64,000 nucleotides of DNA from Bordetella genomosp. 13 (GTDB lineage: Bacteria; Pseudomonadota; Gammaproteobacteria; Burkholderiales; Burkholderiaceae_B), in the NCBI RefSeq assembly GCF_007679965.1, contig NZ_VEHL01000006.1, positions 1 through 64,000 of the forward strand, written 5' to 3'. Each line of letters starts with the position of its first letter. Position 1 is the stretch's first letter. Under the pieces are notes generated by a model, which saw nothing but the letters and a program-made list of their open reading frames with translations, made no database searches and was not told the DNA's origin. A program made the translations under genes and the position numbers. Shown here one piece after another: positions 44,010 to 55,083 of the stretch.

Positions 44010-45716
44010 ATGATGCTCGCCAACCCCGCCACCAAGTACGTACCGTTCCGCCCGTTCGCCCAGGATTTCGCCGACCGCACCTGGCCCAGCCGCCGCATCA
44101 CCACGCCGCCGATCTGGATGAGCACCGATCTGCGCGACGGCAACCAGTCGCTGATCGAGCCCATGAGCATCGAGCGCAAGCTGCGCTTCTTCGAACAGCT
44201 GGTGAAGATCGGCTTCAAGGAAATCGAGGTGGGTTTTCCGTCGGCCTCGCAGACCGACTTCGATTTCGTGCGCAAGCTGATCGAGGAAAAGCGCATCCCG
44301 GAAGACGTCACCATCATCGTGCTGACGCAATCGCGCGAGGACCTGATCACCCGCACGGTGGAGTCGGCGGCGGGCGCCAAGCGCGCCATGGTGCACCTGT
44401 ACAACGCCGTGGCGCCCGCTTTCCGCAAGATCGTCTTCAACATGAGCAAGGACGAGATCCAGAACATCGCGGTGACCGGCACGCGCCTGATCAAGCAGGA
44501 AATGGCCAAGTACCCGCAGACGCAATGGCGCTACCAGTACTCGCCCGAGGTGTTCAGCACCACCGAGCCCGAATTCTCGCTGGCCGTGTCGGACGCCGTG
44601 GCCGAGGAATGGAACGCCACGCCGCAGGACAAGATGGTGCTGAACCTGCCAGCCACCATCGAGGCCACCACCCCCAACCTGTACGCCGACCAGATCGAGT
44701 GGATGCACCGCAACCTGGCGCGCCGCGACAGCATCATCCTGAGCGTCCACCCGCACAATGACCGCGGCACCGCCGTGGCCGCCGCCGAATTCGCCGTGAT
44801 GGCCGGCGCCGACCGCATCGAAGGCTGCCTGTTCGGCAGCGGCGAGCGCACCGGCAATGTCGACCTGGTCACGCTGGCGCTGAACCTGTACACCCAGGGC
44901 GTGCATCCGGGGCTGGATTTCTCCGACATCGACGAGGTGCGCCGCTGCGCCGAGTACTGCAACCAGTTGCCCGTGCATCCCCGCCATCCCTACGCGGGCG
45001 ACCTGGTCTTCACCGCGTTCTCGGGCTCGCACCAGGACGCCATCAAGAAGGGCTTCTCGCAGCAGCAGGCCGACGCTGTCTGGGAAGTGCCCTACCTGCC
45101 CATCGACCCGGCCGACCTCGGCCGCAGCTACGACGCCGTGATCCGCGTGAACAGCCAGTCGGGCAAGGGCGGCGTGTCGTACCTGCTCGAGCAGGAGCAC
45201 GGCCTGGTGCTGCCGCGCCGCCTGCAGATCGAATTCAGCCGCGCCATCCAGCGCGTGACCGACGAAACGGGCCGCGAAGTCACCGCCGACGATGTCTACA
45301 CGATCTTCGACGAGGAATACCTGCAGCAGCATGCTCCGTGGAAGCTGATCCGCCACCGCATCGACGGCGATCCCAGCGCCGGCGAAGGCAAGCAGTTCAC
45401 CATCACGGCCGAGCTGGAATACGACGGCGAGCGCCGCACGGTCACGGGCAGCGGCGACGGCGCCATCTCGGCCTTCGTGGCGGCGCTGGACGTGCCGGTG
45501 CGCATCATGGACTACCACGAGCACTCGATCGGCACGGGCACCGACACCCGCGCGGCCAGCTACGTCGAGATGCGCGTGGGCGACTCGCCCACCGGTTTCG
45601 GCGTCGGCATCGACCGCGACATCGTCACCGCGTCGTTCCGAGCCGTCCTGAGCGCCGTGAACCGCCATCTGGCCACCGGGGCCAGCGTGGACGCCGACGA
45701 GGCCGTGGCGGCCTGA
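44010..45716 (+). CDS. leuA: 2-isopropylmalate synthase (568 aa)
   Basis: First committed enzyme of leucine synthesis: condenses acetyl-CoA with 2-oxoisovalerate. The catalytic TIM barrel shows [46 protein letters not shown] with the metal-binding histidines, and [17 protein letters not shown]. The C-terminal 130 residues form the regulatory domain for leucine feedback. The length and sequence belong to the longer (yeast/Corynebacterium-like) class of about 560 residues. GGTG lies before two consecutive ATGs (44010, 44013). It is the only gene of the pathway here and is preceded by the leader peptide region described above. Confidence 0.96.
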   Translation: MMLANPATKYVPFRPFAQDFADRTWPSRRITTPPIWMSTDLRDGNQSLIEPMSIERKLRFFEQLVKIGFKEIEVGFPSASQTDFDFVRKLIEEKRIPEDVTIIVLTQSREDLITRTVESAAGAKRAMVHLYNAVAPAFRKIVFNMSKDEIQNIAVTGTRLIKQEMAKYPQTQWRYQYSPEVFSTTEPEFSLAVSDAVAEEWNATPQDKMVLNLPATIEATTPNLYADQIEWMHRNLARRDSIILSVHPHNDRGTAVAAAEFAVMAGADRIEGCLFGSGERTGNVDLVTLALNLYTQGVHPGLDFSDIDEVRRCAEYCNQLPVHPRHPYAGDLVFTAFSGSHQDAIKKGFSQQQADAVWEVPYLPIDPADLGRSYDAVIRVNSQSGKGGVSYLLEQEHGLVLPRRLQIEFSRAIQRVTDETGREVTADDVYTIFDEEYLQQHAPWKLIRHRIDGDPSAGEGKQFTITAELEYDGERRTVTGSGDGAISAFVAALDVPVRIMDYHEHSIGTGTDTRAASYVEMRVGDSPTGFGVGIDRDIVTASFRAVLSAVNRHLATGASVDADEAVAA

Positions 45717-45785
45717 TAGGGGATTTGGCGGGCCCCTCGGGGGCCGCCTGGCCCGTTGGGCTTGCCCGGCCTGTCCGTTTGCCTG

Positions 45786-45815
45786 ATGAAACCCGCCTAT
45801 TGGCGGGTTATTTCA
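45786..45815 (+). terminator. terminator of leuA
   Basis: ACCCGCC-TATT-GGCGGGT, a perfect 7-bp stem, extended by TGAA and TTTCA with a small bulge. A moderately T-rich tail follows. It lies 70-100 bp after the leuA stop. Confidence 0.7.
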
Positions 45816-45859
45816 TGCCTGGACCAATGTCGTCCGATAAGCCCATGGCATCGGAGCTG

Positions 45860-45882
45860 GACAAAAGAATCTCTCTTTTGTC
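45860..45882. promoter_or_regulatory. inverted repeat upstream of vapBC
   Basis: GACAAAAGA-ATCTC-TCTTTTGTC, perfect 9-bp arms, about 95 bp before vapB. Antitoxin or toxin-antitoxin complexes bind such palindromes to repress their operon, so this is a candidate operator. The region is clearly richer in A and T than its surroundings. Confidence 0.45.
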
Positions 45883-45976
45883 GGACTTGGCCTATTTGGC
45901 AGCGTGCTTTGCAACAACCGGCTTGCATCCCGGCAGACTGGTGTTTCACTGCACCGCAGGTATTCAAGGATGCAAC

Positions 45977-46240
45977 ATGGCCACGAACATGACGCAGGGC
46001 GCTGCTGGCGCCAATGCAAGTCCCGATCAGCACCAGGGGGCCGGTCTCAGTACAACTGTCACGGTGAACGATGAACTGTTATGCAAAGCACGTACCTACA
46101 CCGGCATCGCGGAAACCTCGGCGTTGATCGACCGCGCACTGAAGTGCCTCGTGGAACGAGAGGCCTCGCGGCAACTGGCCAGGTTGCATGGTTACGCACC
46201 CGGCCTTAGCGATATTCGAGCAGCCGGAGGCGCCCGATGA
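45977..46240 (+). CDS. vapB: VapB-type antitoxin (87 aa)
   Basis: Antitoxin of a type II toxin-antitoxin pair; binds and neutralises the VapC toxin and represses the operon. The family pattern is TTVTVNDELLCKARTYTGIAETSALIDRALKCLVEREASRQLARLHG, then a short tail that would contact the toxin. Before it the protein has about 27 extra residues, rich in Ala, Gly and Gln, that most VapB proteins of this type lack; an internal start is possible. AAGGA precedes the ATG. The stop overlaps the toxin start by four bases (ATGA). The pair stands between leuA and an aldehyde dehydrogenase gene and looks like a small acquired unit. Confidence 0.85.
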   Translation: MATNMTQGAAGANASPDQHQGAGLSTTVTVNDELLCKARTYTGIAETSALIDRALKCLVEREASRQLARLHGYAPGLSDIRAAGGAR

Positions 46241-46614
46241 TGATGCTTGTCGACTCTGCCATCTGGATCGATCATTTCGACGGCAGAAACACCAGTCTGC
46301 AGGCGCTGTTGGACCGTACCGACATTCTGGTCCACCCTTTGGTGGTTGCCGAAGTCGCCTTGGGCAACCTTCCTCGACGGCAAGCCATCCTGCAAACGCT
46401 GCACGACTTGCCGCACATCGACGAAGCCTCGCACGCCGAAGCGCTGGCCTTGCTGCATGACAAGGGCCTGGATGGATCAGGCATAGGCTGTGTCGACCTG
46501 CACCTGCTGACCGCCGTAACGCTGCAGCCGGACACAAAGTTATGGACCAGGGACAAGCGACTGCACAAGGCTGCCCATGCAATGGGGCTGGCCGCATGTC
46601 CTACGCCAGCCTGA
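46237..46614 (+). CDS. vapC: VapC-type PIN-domain toxin ribonuclease (125 aa)
   Basis: Toxin that cleaves RNA, typically tRNA or rRNA, in a metal-dependent way. The PIN-domain acidic residues are all visible: D in MLVDSAIWIDHF, E in VVAEVALG, D in GIGCVDLHLLTA and D in LWTRDKRL. The toxin therefore looks intact. GGAGG precedes three consecutive ATGs; the first overlaps the antitoxin stop. Its own stop codon lies inside a long palindrome that probably ends the transcript. Confidence 0.88.
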   Translation: MMMLVDSAIWIDHFDGRNTSLQALLDRTDILVHPLVVAEVALGNLPRRQAILQTLHDLPHIDEASHAEALALLHDKGLDGSGIGCVDLHLLTAVTLQPDTKLWTRDKRLHKAAHAMGLAACPTPA

Positions 46615-46628
46615 CGCGTCAGGCTGGC
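46605..46628. terminator. 24-bp perfect palindrome at the end of vapC
   Basis: Perfect over 24 bp (arms GCCAGCCTGACG and CGTCAGGCTGGC), containing the vapC stop. It lies between vapC (+) and the aldehyde dehydrogenase gene (-) and can form a hairpin in both mRNAs. There is no T run. Confidence 0.6.
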
Positions 46629-46646
46629 ACGTCATCACCACCGCGT

Positions 46647-48080
46647 TCAATCGTGCTTGATCGAGATCGTCTTCAGCACCGTGAACCCGTACAGCGCCTC
46701 GAAGCCCTTTTCGCGGCCATGGCCGCTGGCCTTCACGCCGCCGAAGGGCAGTTCGATGCCGCCGCCGGCGCCGTAGTTGTTGATGAACACCTGGCCGCTG
46801 CGCACCTTGCGGGCCAGGCGCAGCTGGCGCGCGCCGTCGCGGGTCCAGATGCTGGCGACCAGGCCGTATTCGGTGGCATTGGCGATGCGCACGGCATCGG
46901 CTTCATCATCGAAGGGCATGGCGCACAGCACCGGGCCGAAGATTTCCTCTTGCCCCAGCCTGTGGTCCACCGGCACGTCGCGCAGCAGCGTGGGCGCCTG
47001 GTAATAGCCTTCCGCGGGCGCGCCGTCCACCACGGCGCCCTGGGCCACGGTGGCGATGCGGTCCTGCTGCGCGGTCTTCAGGAAACCCTGCACGCGCTCC
47101 AGCTGGGTCTTGCGGATCAGCGGCCCGCAGTCCAGATCCATGGTGGCCGGCCCCGTGCGCAGCTTGGCGAAGGCGGCGCCCAGGCGCTCCAGCACGGCCT
47201 CGTAGGCCGTGCGCTGCACCAGCAGGCGGCTGCCGGCCGAGCAGGTCTGGCCCGCGTTCTGCACGATGGCGTTGATCACCACGGGCAGCAGGGCGTCGAC
47301 GTCGGCATCGTCGAAGACGATCTGCGGCGACTTGCCGCCCAGTTCCAGCGTGACGGGCACGTGGCGCTCGGCCGCCAGCTGCGTCACCAGCGCGCCGATG
47401 CGTGGCGAGCCGGTGAACGAGATGTGGTCGACACCAGGATGGCGCGTCAGCGCGTCGCCGGCCTCGTGTCCATAGCCGGTGACGATGTTCAGCGCGCCCG
47501 GCGGAAAGCCCACCTCGGCGGCCAGCTCGGCCACGCGCAGCAGCGACAGGCATGCATCCTCGGCGGGCTTGACCACGCAGGCATTGCCCGCGGCCAGCGC
47601 GCCGCCGACGCTGCGGCCGAAGATCTGCATGGGATAGTTCCACGGCACCACGTGGCCCGTCACGCCGTGCGGCTCGCGCAGCGTCAGCACGGTGTAGCCC
47701 TGCGTGTAGGGCAGCGTCTCACCGTGCAGCTTGTCGGCCGCGCCGCCATAGAACTCGAAGTAGCGCGCCAGGGCAGTGACATCGGCGCGCGCCTGCTTGG
47801 TGGGCTTGCCGCAGTCGCGCGACTCCAGTTCGGCCAGTTCGTCGAAATGGTCCAGCACCTTCACCGACAGCTTCAACAGCAGCCGGCCGCGTTCGGCGGC
47901 GCTCAGCAGGCCCCAGGCGCCTTCGTAGGCGCGGCGGGCGGCCTGCACGGCCAGGTCGACGTCGGCGGCGTTGCCGCGCGCGATGCTGTCGAACTCCTGG
48001 CCGGTGGACGGGTCGATGACGGGGATGCGCTCGCCCGACGAACCCTGCGCCGGCCGATTGTCGATGAAGTGCTGTCTCAT
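46647..48080 (-). CDS. NAD(P)-dependent aldehyde dehydrogenase (477 aa)
   Basis: Oxidises an aldehyde to the acid. The family is certain: VVPWNYPMQIFGRSVGGALAAGN, FTGSPRIG, the catalytic Glu in LELGGKSP and the catalytic Cys in NAGQTCSAGSR, then EEIFGPVLCAMPF and a C-terminal ELPFGGVKASGHGREKG. It most resembles betaine/gamma-aminobutyraldehyde-type dehydrogenases, but the substrate is not settled. AGAGGTGG precedes the ATG at 48080. It is the last of five same-strand genes (binding protein, ATPase, permease, SDR, ALDH) that may form one uptake and oxidation unit. Confidence 0.92.
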   Translation of the reverse strand: MRQHFIDNRPAQGSSGERIPVIDPSTGQEFDSIARGNAADVDLAVQAARRAYEGAWGLLSAAERGRLLLKLSVKVLDHFDELAELESRDCGKPTKQARADVTALARYFEFYGGAADKLHGETLPYTQGYTVLTLREPHGVTGHVVPWNYPMQIFGRSVGGALAAGNACVVKPAEDACLSLLRVAELAAEVGFPPGALNIVTGYGHEAGDALTRHPGVDHISFTGSPRIGALVTQLAAERHVPVTLELGGKSPQIVFDDADVDALLPVVINAIVQNAGQTCSAGSRLLVQRTAYEAVLERLGAAFAKLRTGPATMDLDCGPLIRKTQLERVQGFLKTAQQDRIATVAQGAVVDGAPAEGYYQAPTLLRDVPVDHRLGQEEIFGPVLCAMPFDDEADAVRIANATEYGLVASIWTRDGARQLRLARKVRSGQVFINNYGAGGGIELPFGGVKASGHGREKGFEALYGFTVLKTISIKHD

Positions 48081-48259
48081 AACCACCTCTGATAGATAGG
48101 CTTGGGGAAGGTCGCGTCCGCATGACGGGGCGCCTGCCGTGGCGAGCCACGCCGTATGGGCGGGCCGGCATCCGATGGGCGGAGCCCTGTGCTGTCCTCG
48201 GATATGCCGGCACATCCCGTGCCTGCCTGTCCGGGCAGCACAGCCAGTGTAAACACTCT

Positions 48260-49039
48260 TCAGAACTGGACCGACAAGCCCCCGTCGACGACCAGGACGT
48301 GGCCATTGACGTAGGACGCCGCGGGCGAGGCCAGGAACACCGCGGCCCCGGCGATCTCCTCGGGCTGGCCCCAGCGGCGCATGGGGTTGCGCGCGGCCAC
48401 CGACGGGCCGATCACGGGGTCCGCCACCATCGCGGCATTGGTCTCGGTGGCGAAGGTTCCGGGCGCGATGGCATTGCTGGTGATCCCCAGCGGCGCATAC
48501 TCCATGGCCAGCGCGCGCATCATGCCGGTCAGGCCCTGCTTGGCGGCCGGATACACCGCGTCGCCGGCGCGCGCCAGTTCGCCCACCACCGAGGTGACGG
48601 CAATGAGGCGGCCATGCCGGTGGCGCGCCATGCGCTCGGCGGCCAGCTTGGCCAGCACCATGCCCGCCACGAGGTCGGTGTCGATCAGCGCACGGATCTC
48701 GGCGGGCGTCACGGCCTGCATGGTCTTGCGGTTGCGCGCGCCCACGTTGTTGACCAGGATGTCCAGCCGGCCGAAGTCGGCGTCGACGCGGGCGAAGGCG
48801 GCCTCGACCGCGGCATCGTCGGCCACGTCGAACGGCAACGCCGACGCGGCTAGGCCGTCGCCGCGCAGGGCTTGCACCGTCTGCGCGATGGCCTGGGCAT
48901 TGCGGCCGTTGATCAGCACGTGCGCGCCGCTGCCGGCCATGGCGCGCGCGATGCACAGGCCAAGCCCGCGAGCCGAACCGGTGACCAGGGCGACCTGGCC
49001 GGCCAGCGAAAACTGTTGCAGATACGATGAGGCAGTCAT
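48260..49039 (-). CDS. short-chain dehydrogenase/reductase (259 aa)
   Basis: NAD(P)-dependent alcohol dehydrogenase of the classical SDR type. The cofactor motif is TGSARGLG (residues about 20-27), followed by NNVG, the catalytic Ser in VTSVVGE and the Y-x-x-x-K motif in AVYPAAKQGL. The C-terminal VNGHVLVVDGGLS is typical. It is similar in pattern to gluconate 5-dehydrogenase-like members. It stands between the ABC transporter genes and the aldehyde dehydrogenase. It could make the aldehyde or ketone that the next enzyme uses, although the gaps (about 150-180 bp) leave separate promoters possible. Confidence 0.9.
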   Translation of the reverse strand: MTASSYLQQFSLAGQVALVTGSARGLGLCIARAMAGSGAHVLINGRNAQAIAQTVQALRGDGLAASALPFDVADDAAVEAAFARVDADFGRLDILVNNVGARNRKTMQAVTPAEIRALIDTDLVAGMVLAKLAAERMARHRHGRLIAVTSVVGELARAGDAVYPAAKQGLTGMMRALAMEYAPLGITSNAIAPGTFATETNAAMVADPVIGPSVAARNPMRRWGQPEEIAGAAVFLASPAASYVNGHVLVVDGGLSVQF

Positions 49040-49189
49040 GCGGGAGGACTCGAAACGATGGAAGCCGCGTTTCCGGCTTCGGGTGGCCCGGTGGCGGGGC
49101 CGGATCAATCGGAAGGCGCACGATGGCCAAGTCATCCGGCGCCGTAACGCGCCTTTGCTGCCCTGCCGCCGTGGCCACGTGGATCAACG

Positions 49190-50059
49190 CTACGAGTCGC
49201 GGAACTCGGGCGCCCAATGCAGCAGTCTACGCTCCAGCCACGTCACTGCGTACACCAGCACGATGCCGACGATGGACAGCAGCGTCACGGCGGCGAACAT
49301 GTCGGTGGCGTTCAGCGTGGCCAGCGCGGTGATCATCAGGTAGCCCATGCCGGTGGTGGAGCCCACGAATTCGGCCAGCACCACGCCGATCAGCGCGAAG
49401 CTGATGGCGTTGGGCAGCGCCGCGAAGGTCCACGCGGCCGCCGTGGGAATGCGCACGCGCCACAGGATCTGGCGCGGCGAGCCGCCCAGGGTGCGGCAGA
49501 AATCCACCAGTTCGCGCTCGACGCTGCGGCCGCCCTTGTAGGTGTTGAAGAACACCAGGAAGAACACCACGAACCACGAGGTGACCACCTTGGACGCCAG
49601 CCCCAGGCCGAAGAACATGGTGATCAGCGGCACGAAGGCGATGCGCGGCATCGAGTTGAACGCCACGATGAAAGGATTGCACACTTCGGACAGCATGCGG
49701 CTGCGGGACAGCGCCAGGCCGACGGCGAACCCGCTGCCGACGCCGGCCAGCAGGCCCAGCATGGTCGCCTGCAGGGTCAGCAGAAGGTGGGGCCAGACCG
49801 AACGCGGACCGGGCTGCATCCACTGCCACAGCCGCACCGCCACGCGCGAAGGCTGGCTGATGAAAAAGGGATCGAACAGGGTGTTCTGCACGAACCAGGG
49901 AATGCGCGTCAGCCCTTCCCAGGCGCCCAGCAGCACGGCCAGGATCAACAGCTGCCAGAGGCCGACGCGCAGGCGATGGCGCAGGCCGGTGCGGCGGTCC
50001 TGGCGCACCTGGTCCTGCAGGGCGGCGGCGGCCTGGGAGGGAAGCGGATCGAACGCCAT
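49190..50059 (-). CDS. ABC transporter permease, nitrate/sulfonate/taurine type (289 aa)
   Basis: Inner-membrane permease of the SsuC/TauC family with six helices. It starts with a cytoplasmic tail of about 30 residues, then WQLLILAVLLGAWEGLTR. TLQATMLGLLAGVGSGFAVGLAL and the EAA-like loop ELVDFCRTLGGSPRQILWRVRIP that docks the ATPase follow. The last helices include SFALIGVVLAEFVGSTTGMGYLM, characteristic of the family. GAGGGA precedes the ATG at 50059. It lies 11 bp after the ATPase gene. Confidence 0.9.
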   Translation of the reverse strand: MAFDPLPSQAAAALQDQVRQDRRTGLRHRLRVGLWQLLILAVLLGAWEGLTRIPWFVQNTLFDPFFISQPSRVAVRLWQWMQPGPRSVWPHLLLTLQATMLGLLAGVGSGFAVGLALSRSRMLSEVCNPFIVAFNSMPRIAFVPLITMFFGLGLASKVVTSWFVVFFLVFFNTYKGGRSVERELVDFCRTLGGSPRQILWRVRIPTAAAWTFAALPNAISFALIGVVLAEFVGSTTGMGYLMITALATLNATDMFAAVTLLSIVGIVLVYAVTWLERRLLHWAPEFRDS

Positions 50060-50070
50060 GGTGAAATCCC

Positions 50071-50841
50071 TCAAGCCGCCGCGCGGAACTGCTGGCCCAG
50101 TACGGACCACAGGCTTTGCACGTGCGCGGTGAACCGCGGCGTCTCGCGCAGGGCGAACACGTCGCGCGGATGCGGGATGTCGATGCGTTCGTCGCGCAGC
50201 ACGCGGCTGGGCGGGCCGGACAGCACCACCACGCGATCCGACAGCGTGATGGCCTCGTCCAGGTCGTGCGTGACCATCACGATGGTCTGGCCCAGCTTGC
50301 GCCAGATCTCCATCAGCTCGCGGTGCAGGTGCGTCTTGGTATGCGTGTCCAGCGCGCCGAAAGGCTCGTCCAGCAACAGGATGCGCGGCTCGACGGCCAG
50401 GCTCATCAGCAGGGCGACGCGCCGGCGCATGCCGCCCGACAACTGGTGCGGATAGGCATCCGCGAAGGCCGACAGATGGCCCAGCTCCAGCAGTTCGGCC
50501 ACGCGCGGCGCGATGCGCGCCGCGGGCACGCCCTGGAATTTCAGGCCCAGCGCCACGTTCTTGCGCACGCTGTACCAGGGCAGCAACGTGTCCTTCTGGA
50601 AGATGTAGCCCAGCGCCGGCGGCACGCGGCCCTGCACGGGCTGGCCGGCCACGCGGATGGCGCCGGTGGTGGGCGGCAGGAAACCCGCAATCATGTTCAG
50701 CAGCGTGCTCTTGCCGCAGCCGGACGGCCCGACGATGGACACGAACTCGCCCTGCACTATGCGCAGGTCGACGTGGCCGACGGCGTGCACGGTGCCGGTG
50801 CGCGCCTGATAGGCCTTGCCCACCCCTTCCAGTTCGATCAT
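50071..50841 (-). CDS. ABC transporter ATPase, nitrate/sulfonate/taurine type (256 aa)
   Basis: ATP-binding subunit for the adjacent permease. Walker A is GPSGCGKSTLL, the Q loop is YIFQKDTLLPW, the signature is LSGGMRRR, Walker B is ILLLDEPFGALD and the switch His is in MVTHDLDEA. All active residues are present. The length is normal. It begins two bases after the binding protein gene ends, so these two are tightly coupled. Confidence 0.93.
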   Translation of the reverse strand: MIELEGVGKAYQARTGTVHAVGHVDLRIVQGEFVSIVGPSGCGKSTLLNMIAGFLPPTTGAIRVAGQPVQGRVPPALGYIFQKDTLLPWYSVRKNVALGLKFQGVPAARIAPRVAELLELGHLSAFADAYPHQLSGGMRRRVALLMSLAVEPRILLLDEPFGALDTHTKTHLHRELMEIWRKLGQTIVMVTHDLDEAITLSDRVVVLSGPPSRVLRDERIDIPHPRDVFALRETPRFTAHVQSLWSVLGQQFRAAA

Positions 50842-50843
50842 CG

Positions 50844-51908
50844 TCACAGGCCTCGTGCGCGGCGCACGAAACGCATGTCGACGCAGTCGGCATAGGGCGC
50901 CTTCAGCAGCTCTTCGTTGCTGTACTGGCGGCCGTCGCCCATCACCGCCGTCATGCGCGCATAGGCGTCCTGCGTGATGATGTTGTCGTTCAGGAAAACG
51001 GTCTTCTTGTAGACGTCCAGTGTCTTCTCGATGGCGGGCCGGGCGAAGGCACCGAGGTAGTCGTCGTAGATGGCGTCGGCGATCTGCGCGGCGCTGTGGG
51101 CCGTGATGTAGTCCTGCGCCTTGACCAGGCCGCCGACGAAGGCCTGCACCACTTCCGGGCGCTTCTCGATGGTGTCGCGCAGCGTCAGCGCCGCGATGCC
51201 CGGCACGTCGCCGCCCATGAATTCCTGCCACGAGGCCTCGGTGGTGGCGTCGAAGATCGGCACGCCCCAGCCTTCCTGCTGCGCCTGCTCCATCATCGAC
51301 ATGGTGGCCATGCTGGCCGACACGGAGCCCGTCTTCAACGCGCCCAGCATGGTGGCCAGGTCGCCCAGCGGACGGATGTCGACCTTGTCGCCCATGCCGG
51401 CCTTCTGCGTCAGGTACACGGCCATCAGCCAGGTGCTGGACTGCGGCTGCGTGGCGCCCATGCGCTTGCCGGCCAGGTCTTTCAGGCTGCGCACCTTGCC
51501 GCTGTCGTAGTCCTCGCGGCGCACGATGACGTTGGCGTAGGTCAGCTTGCGGTCGAAGCCGAACACCAGCGCGGCGGGCTTGCCCGACAGCGTCAGCGCG
51601 GGCGCGGCGGTGGCGGCCGTGGCGCCGAACACGATCTGTCCGGCCGCCAGCAGCTGGTTGGTGCGCGGCCCGCTTTGCGAATTCAGGTACTCGACCTCGA
51701 GCCCGTTCTCGCCGAAGTAGCCCAGCTTCAGCGCCACGTAGCCCGCGGCGAAGAAGGGATCGATGCTGCCCTGCCCGTAGGCGATCCTGCCCAGCTTCCG
51801 CGCGCCGAAGGCCGAGTACGGCGCCAGCATGCCGGTGGCGGCCAGTCCCGCGGAGGCAGCCAGGAAGCGGCGCCGCGAAGCGCCTGTGACCAGCGTAGGG
51901 GAAGTCAT
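50844..51908 (-). CDS. ABC transporter substrate-binding protein with Tat signal (354 aa)
   Basis: Periplasmic binding protein of the nitrate/sulfonate/NMT1-like family. The N-terminus has a clear twin-arginine signal (ASRRRFLAASAGLAATGML), so it is exported folded. The mature part begins GRIAYGQGSIDPFFAAGYVALKLGYFGENGLEVEY. A ligand-loop stretch LKDLAGKRMGATQPQSSTWL and DTIEKRPEVVQAFVGGLVKAQDYI follow, typical of the family. The ligand is unknown; the two oxidising enzymes encoded downstream suggest an alcohol- or amine-containing solute. GAGG precedes the ATG at 51908; an upstream ATG at 51947 is less likely. Confidence 0.88.
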   Translation of the reverse strand: MTSPTLVTGASRRRFLAASAGLAATGMLAPYSAFGARKLGRIAYGQGSIDPFFAAGYVALKLGYFGENGLEVEYLNSQSGPRTNQLLAAGQIVFGATAATAAPALTLSGKPAALVFGFDRKLTYANVIVRREDYDSGKVRSLKDLAGKRMGATQPQSSTWLMAVYLTQKAGMGDKVDIRPLGDLATMLGALKTGSVSASMATMSMMEQAQQEGWGVPIFDATTEASWQEFMGGDVPGIAALTLRDTIEKRPEVVQAFVGGLVKAQDYITAHSAAQIADAIYDDYLGAFARPAIEKTLDVYKKTVFLNDNIITQDAYARMTAVMGDGRQYSNEELLKAPYADCVDMRFVRRARGL

Positions 51909-52038
51909 GTCGTCCTCGCGAGGTGTCGTTGTGATGATTGTGCGCACAACGATACCGCAGTCGGAGGGCTAGGGGACGCGCGTGCCCGGCCATGCCGCAT
52001 CCCGCCAGGCGTGGCCGCGACATCGCCCACGAGGGGCG

Positions 52039-52248
52039 CTAGCCGTGGCCTTTCGGCGCGGCGCCGCGGCGCGAGATCAGCGTGCCTGCCACGGCCCAGT
52101 CATGCGCCGCGACGTCCTGGAACACGACGAACACACTCTGCGGATTGGCGCCGGCATGCTCGACCAGCGCCTGGGTCACCGATGCGGCGATCGCGGCCTT
52201 CTGGTCTTCGGTACGGCCTTCCAGGATTTCGATGCGGACGTAGGGCAT
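52039..52248 (-). CDS. 4-oxalocrotonate tautomerase family protein (69 aa)
   Basis: Tiny tautomerase-fold enzyme. The protein begins MPYVRIEILEGRTEDQKAAI; after removal of Met, Pro-1 is the catalytic base, and the I-L-E-G-R-T motif is the family hallmark. It is slightly longer than the classical 62-residue enzymes. The reaction may be keto-enol tautomerisation or a related step in aromatic breakdown; nothing nearby decides. GGAAT precedes the ATG at 52248. It follows topB on the same strand after an 84-bp gap holding a strong hairpin, so it probably has its own promoter. Confidence 0.85.
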   Translation of the reverse strand: MPYVRIEILEGRTEDQKAAIAASVTQALVEHAGANPQSVFVVFQDVAAHDWAVAGTLISRRGAAPKGHG

Positions 52249-52287
52249 GGGGATTCCTTGGTTGGGGAAAAAGACGGAACCGGAAGG

Positions 52288-52315
52288 CCCGGCGCGCGCA
52301 TCCACGCGCGCCGGG
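52288..52315 (-). terminator. hairpin downstream of topB
   Basis: An 11-bp perfect stem (CCCGGCGCGCG with CGCGCGCCGGG, 6-base loop). On the minus strand it is followed, after a short gap, by CTTTTT (around 52269-52274). A probable end of the topB transcript, although the T run is not directly adjacent. Confidence 0.5.
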
Positions 52316-52332
52316 GCCGATCGCCAGGCAGG

Positions 52333-55020
<2,688 letters not shown>

Positions 55021-55083
55021 GGGTATCCAGTGGCGGCAGTCCCGCCTCAATTAGCGCGGATGATAAGAGGGGAGATTCGGGGC

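Noticed and set aside
45756..45992. 78-codon frame between leuA and vapB
   Set aside because: Spans the leuA terminator and the inverted repeat; no ribosome-binding site and no recognisable protein pattern.
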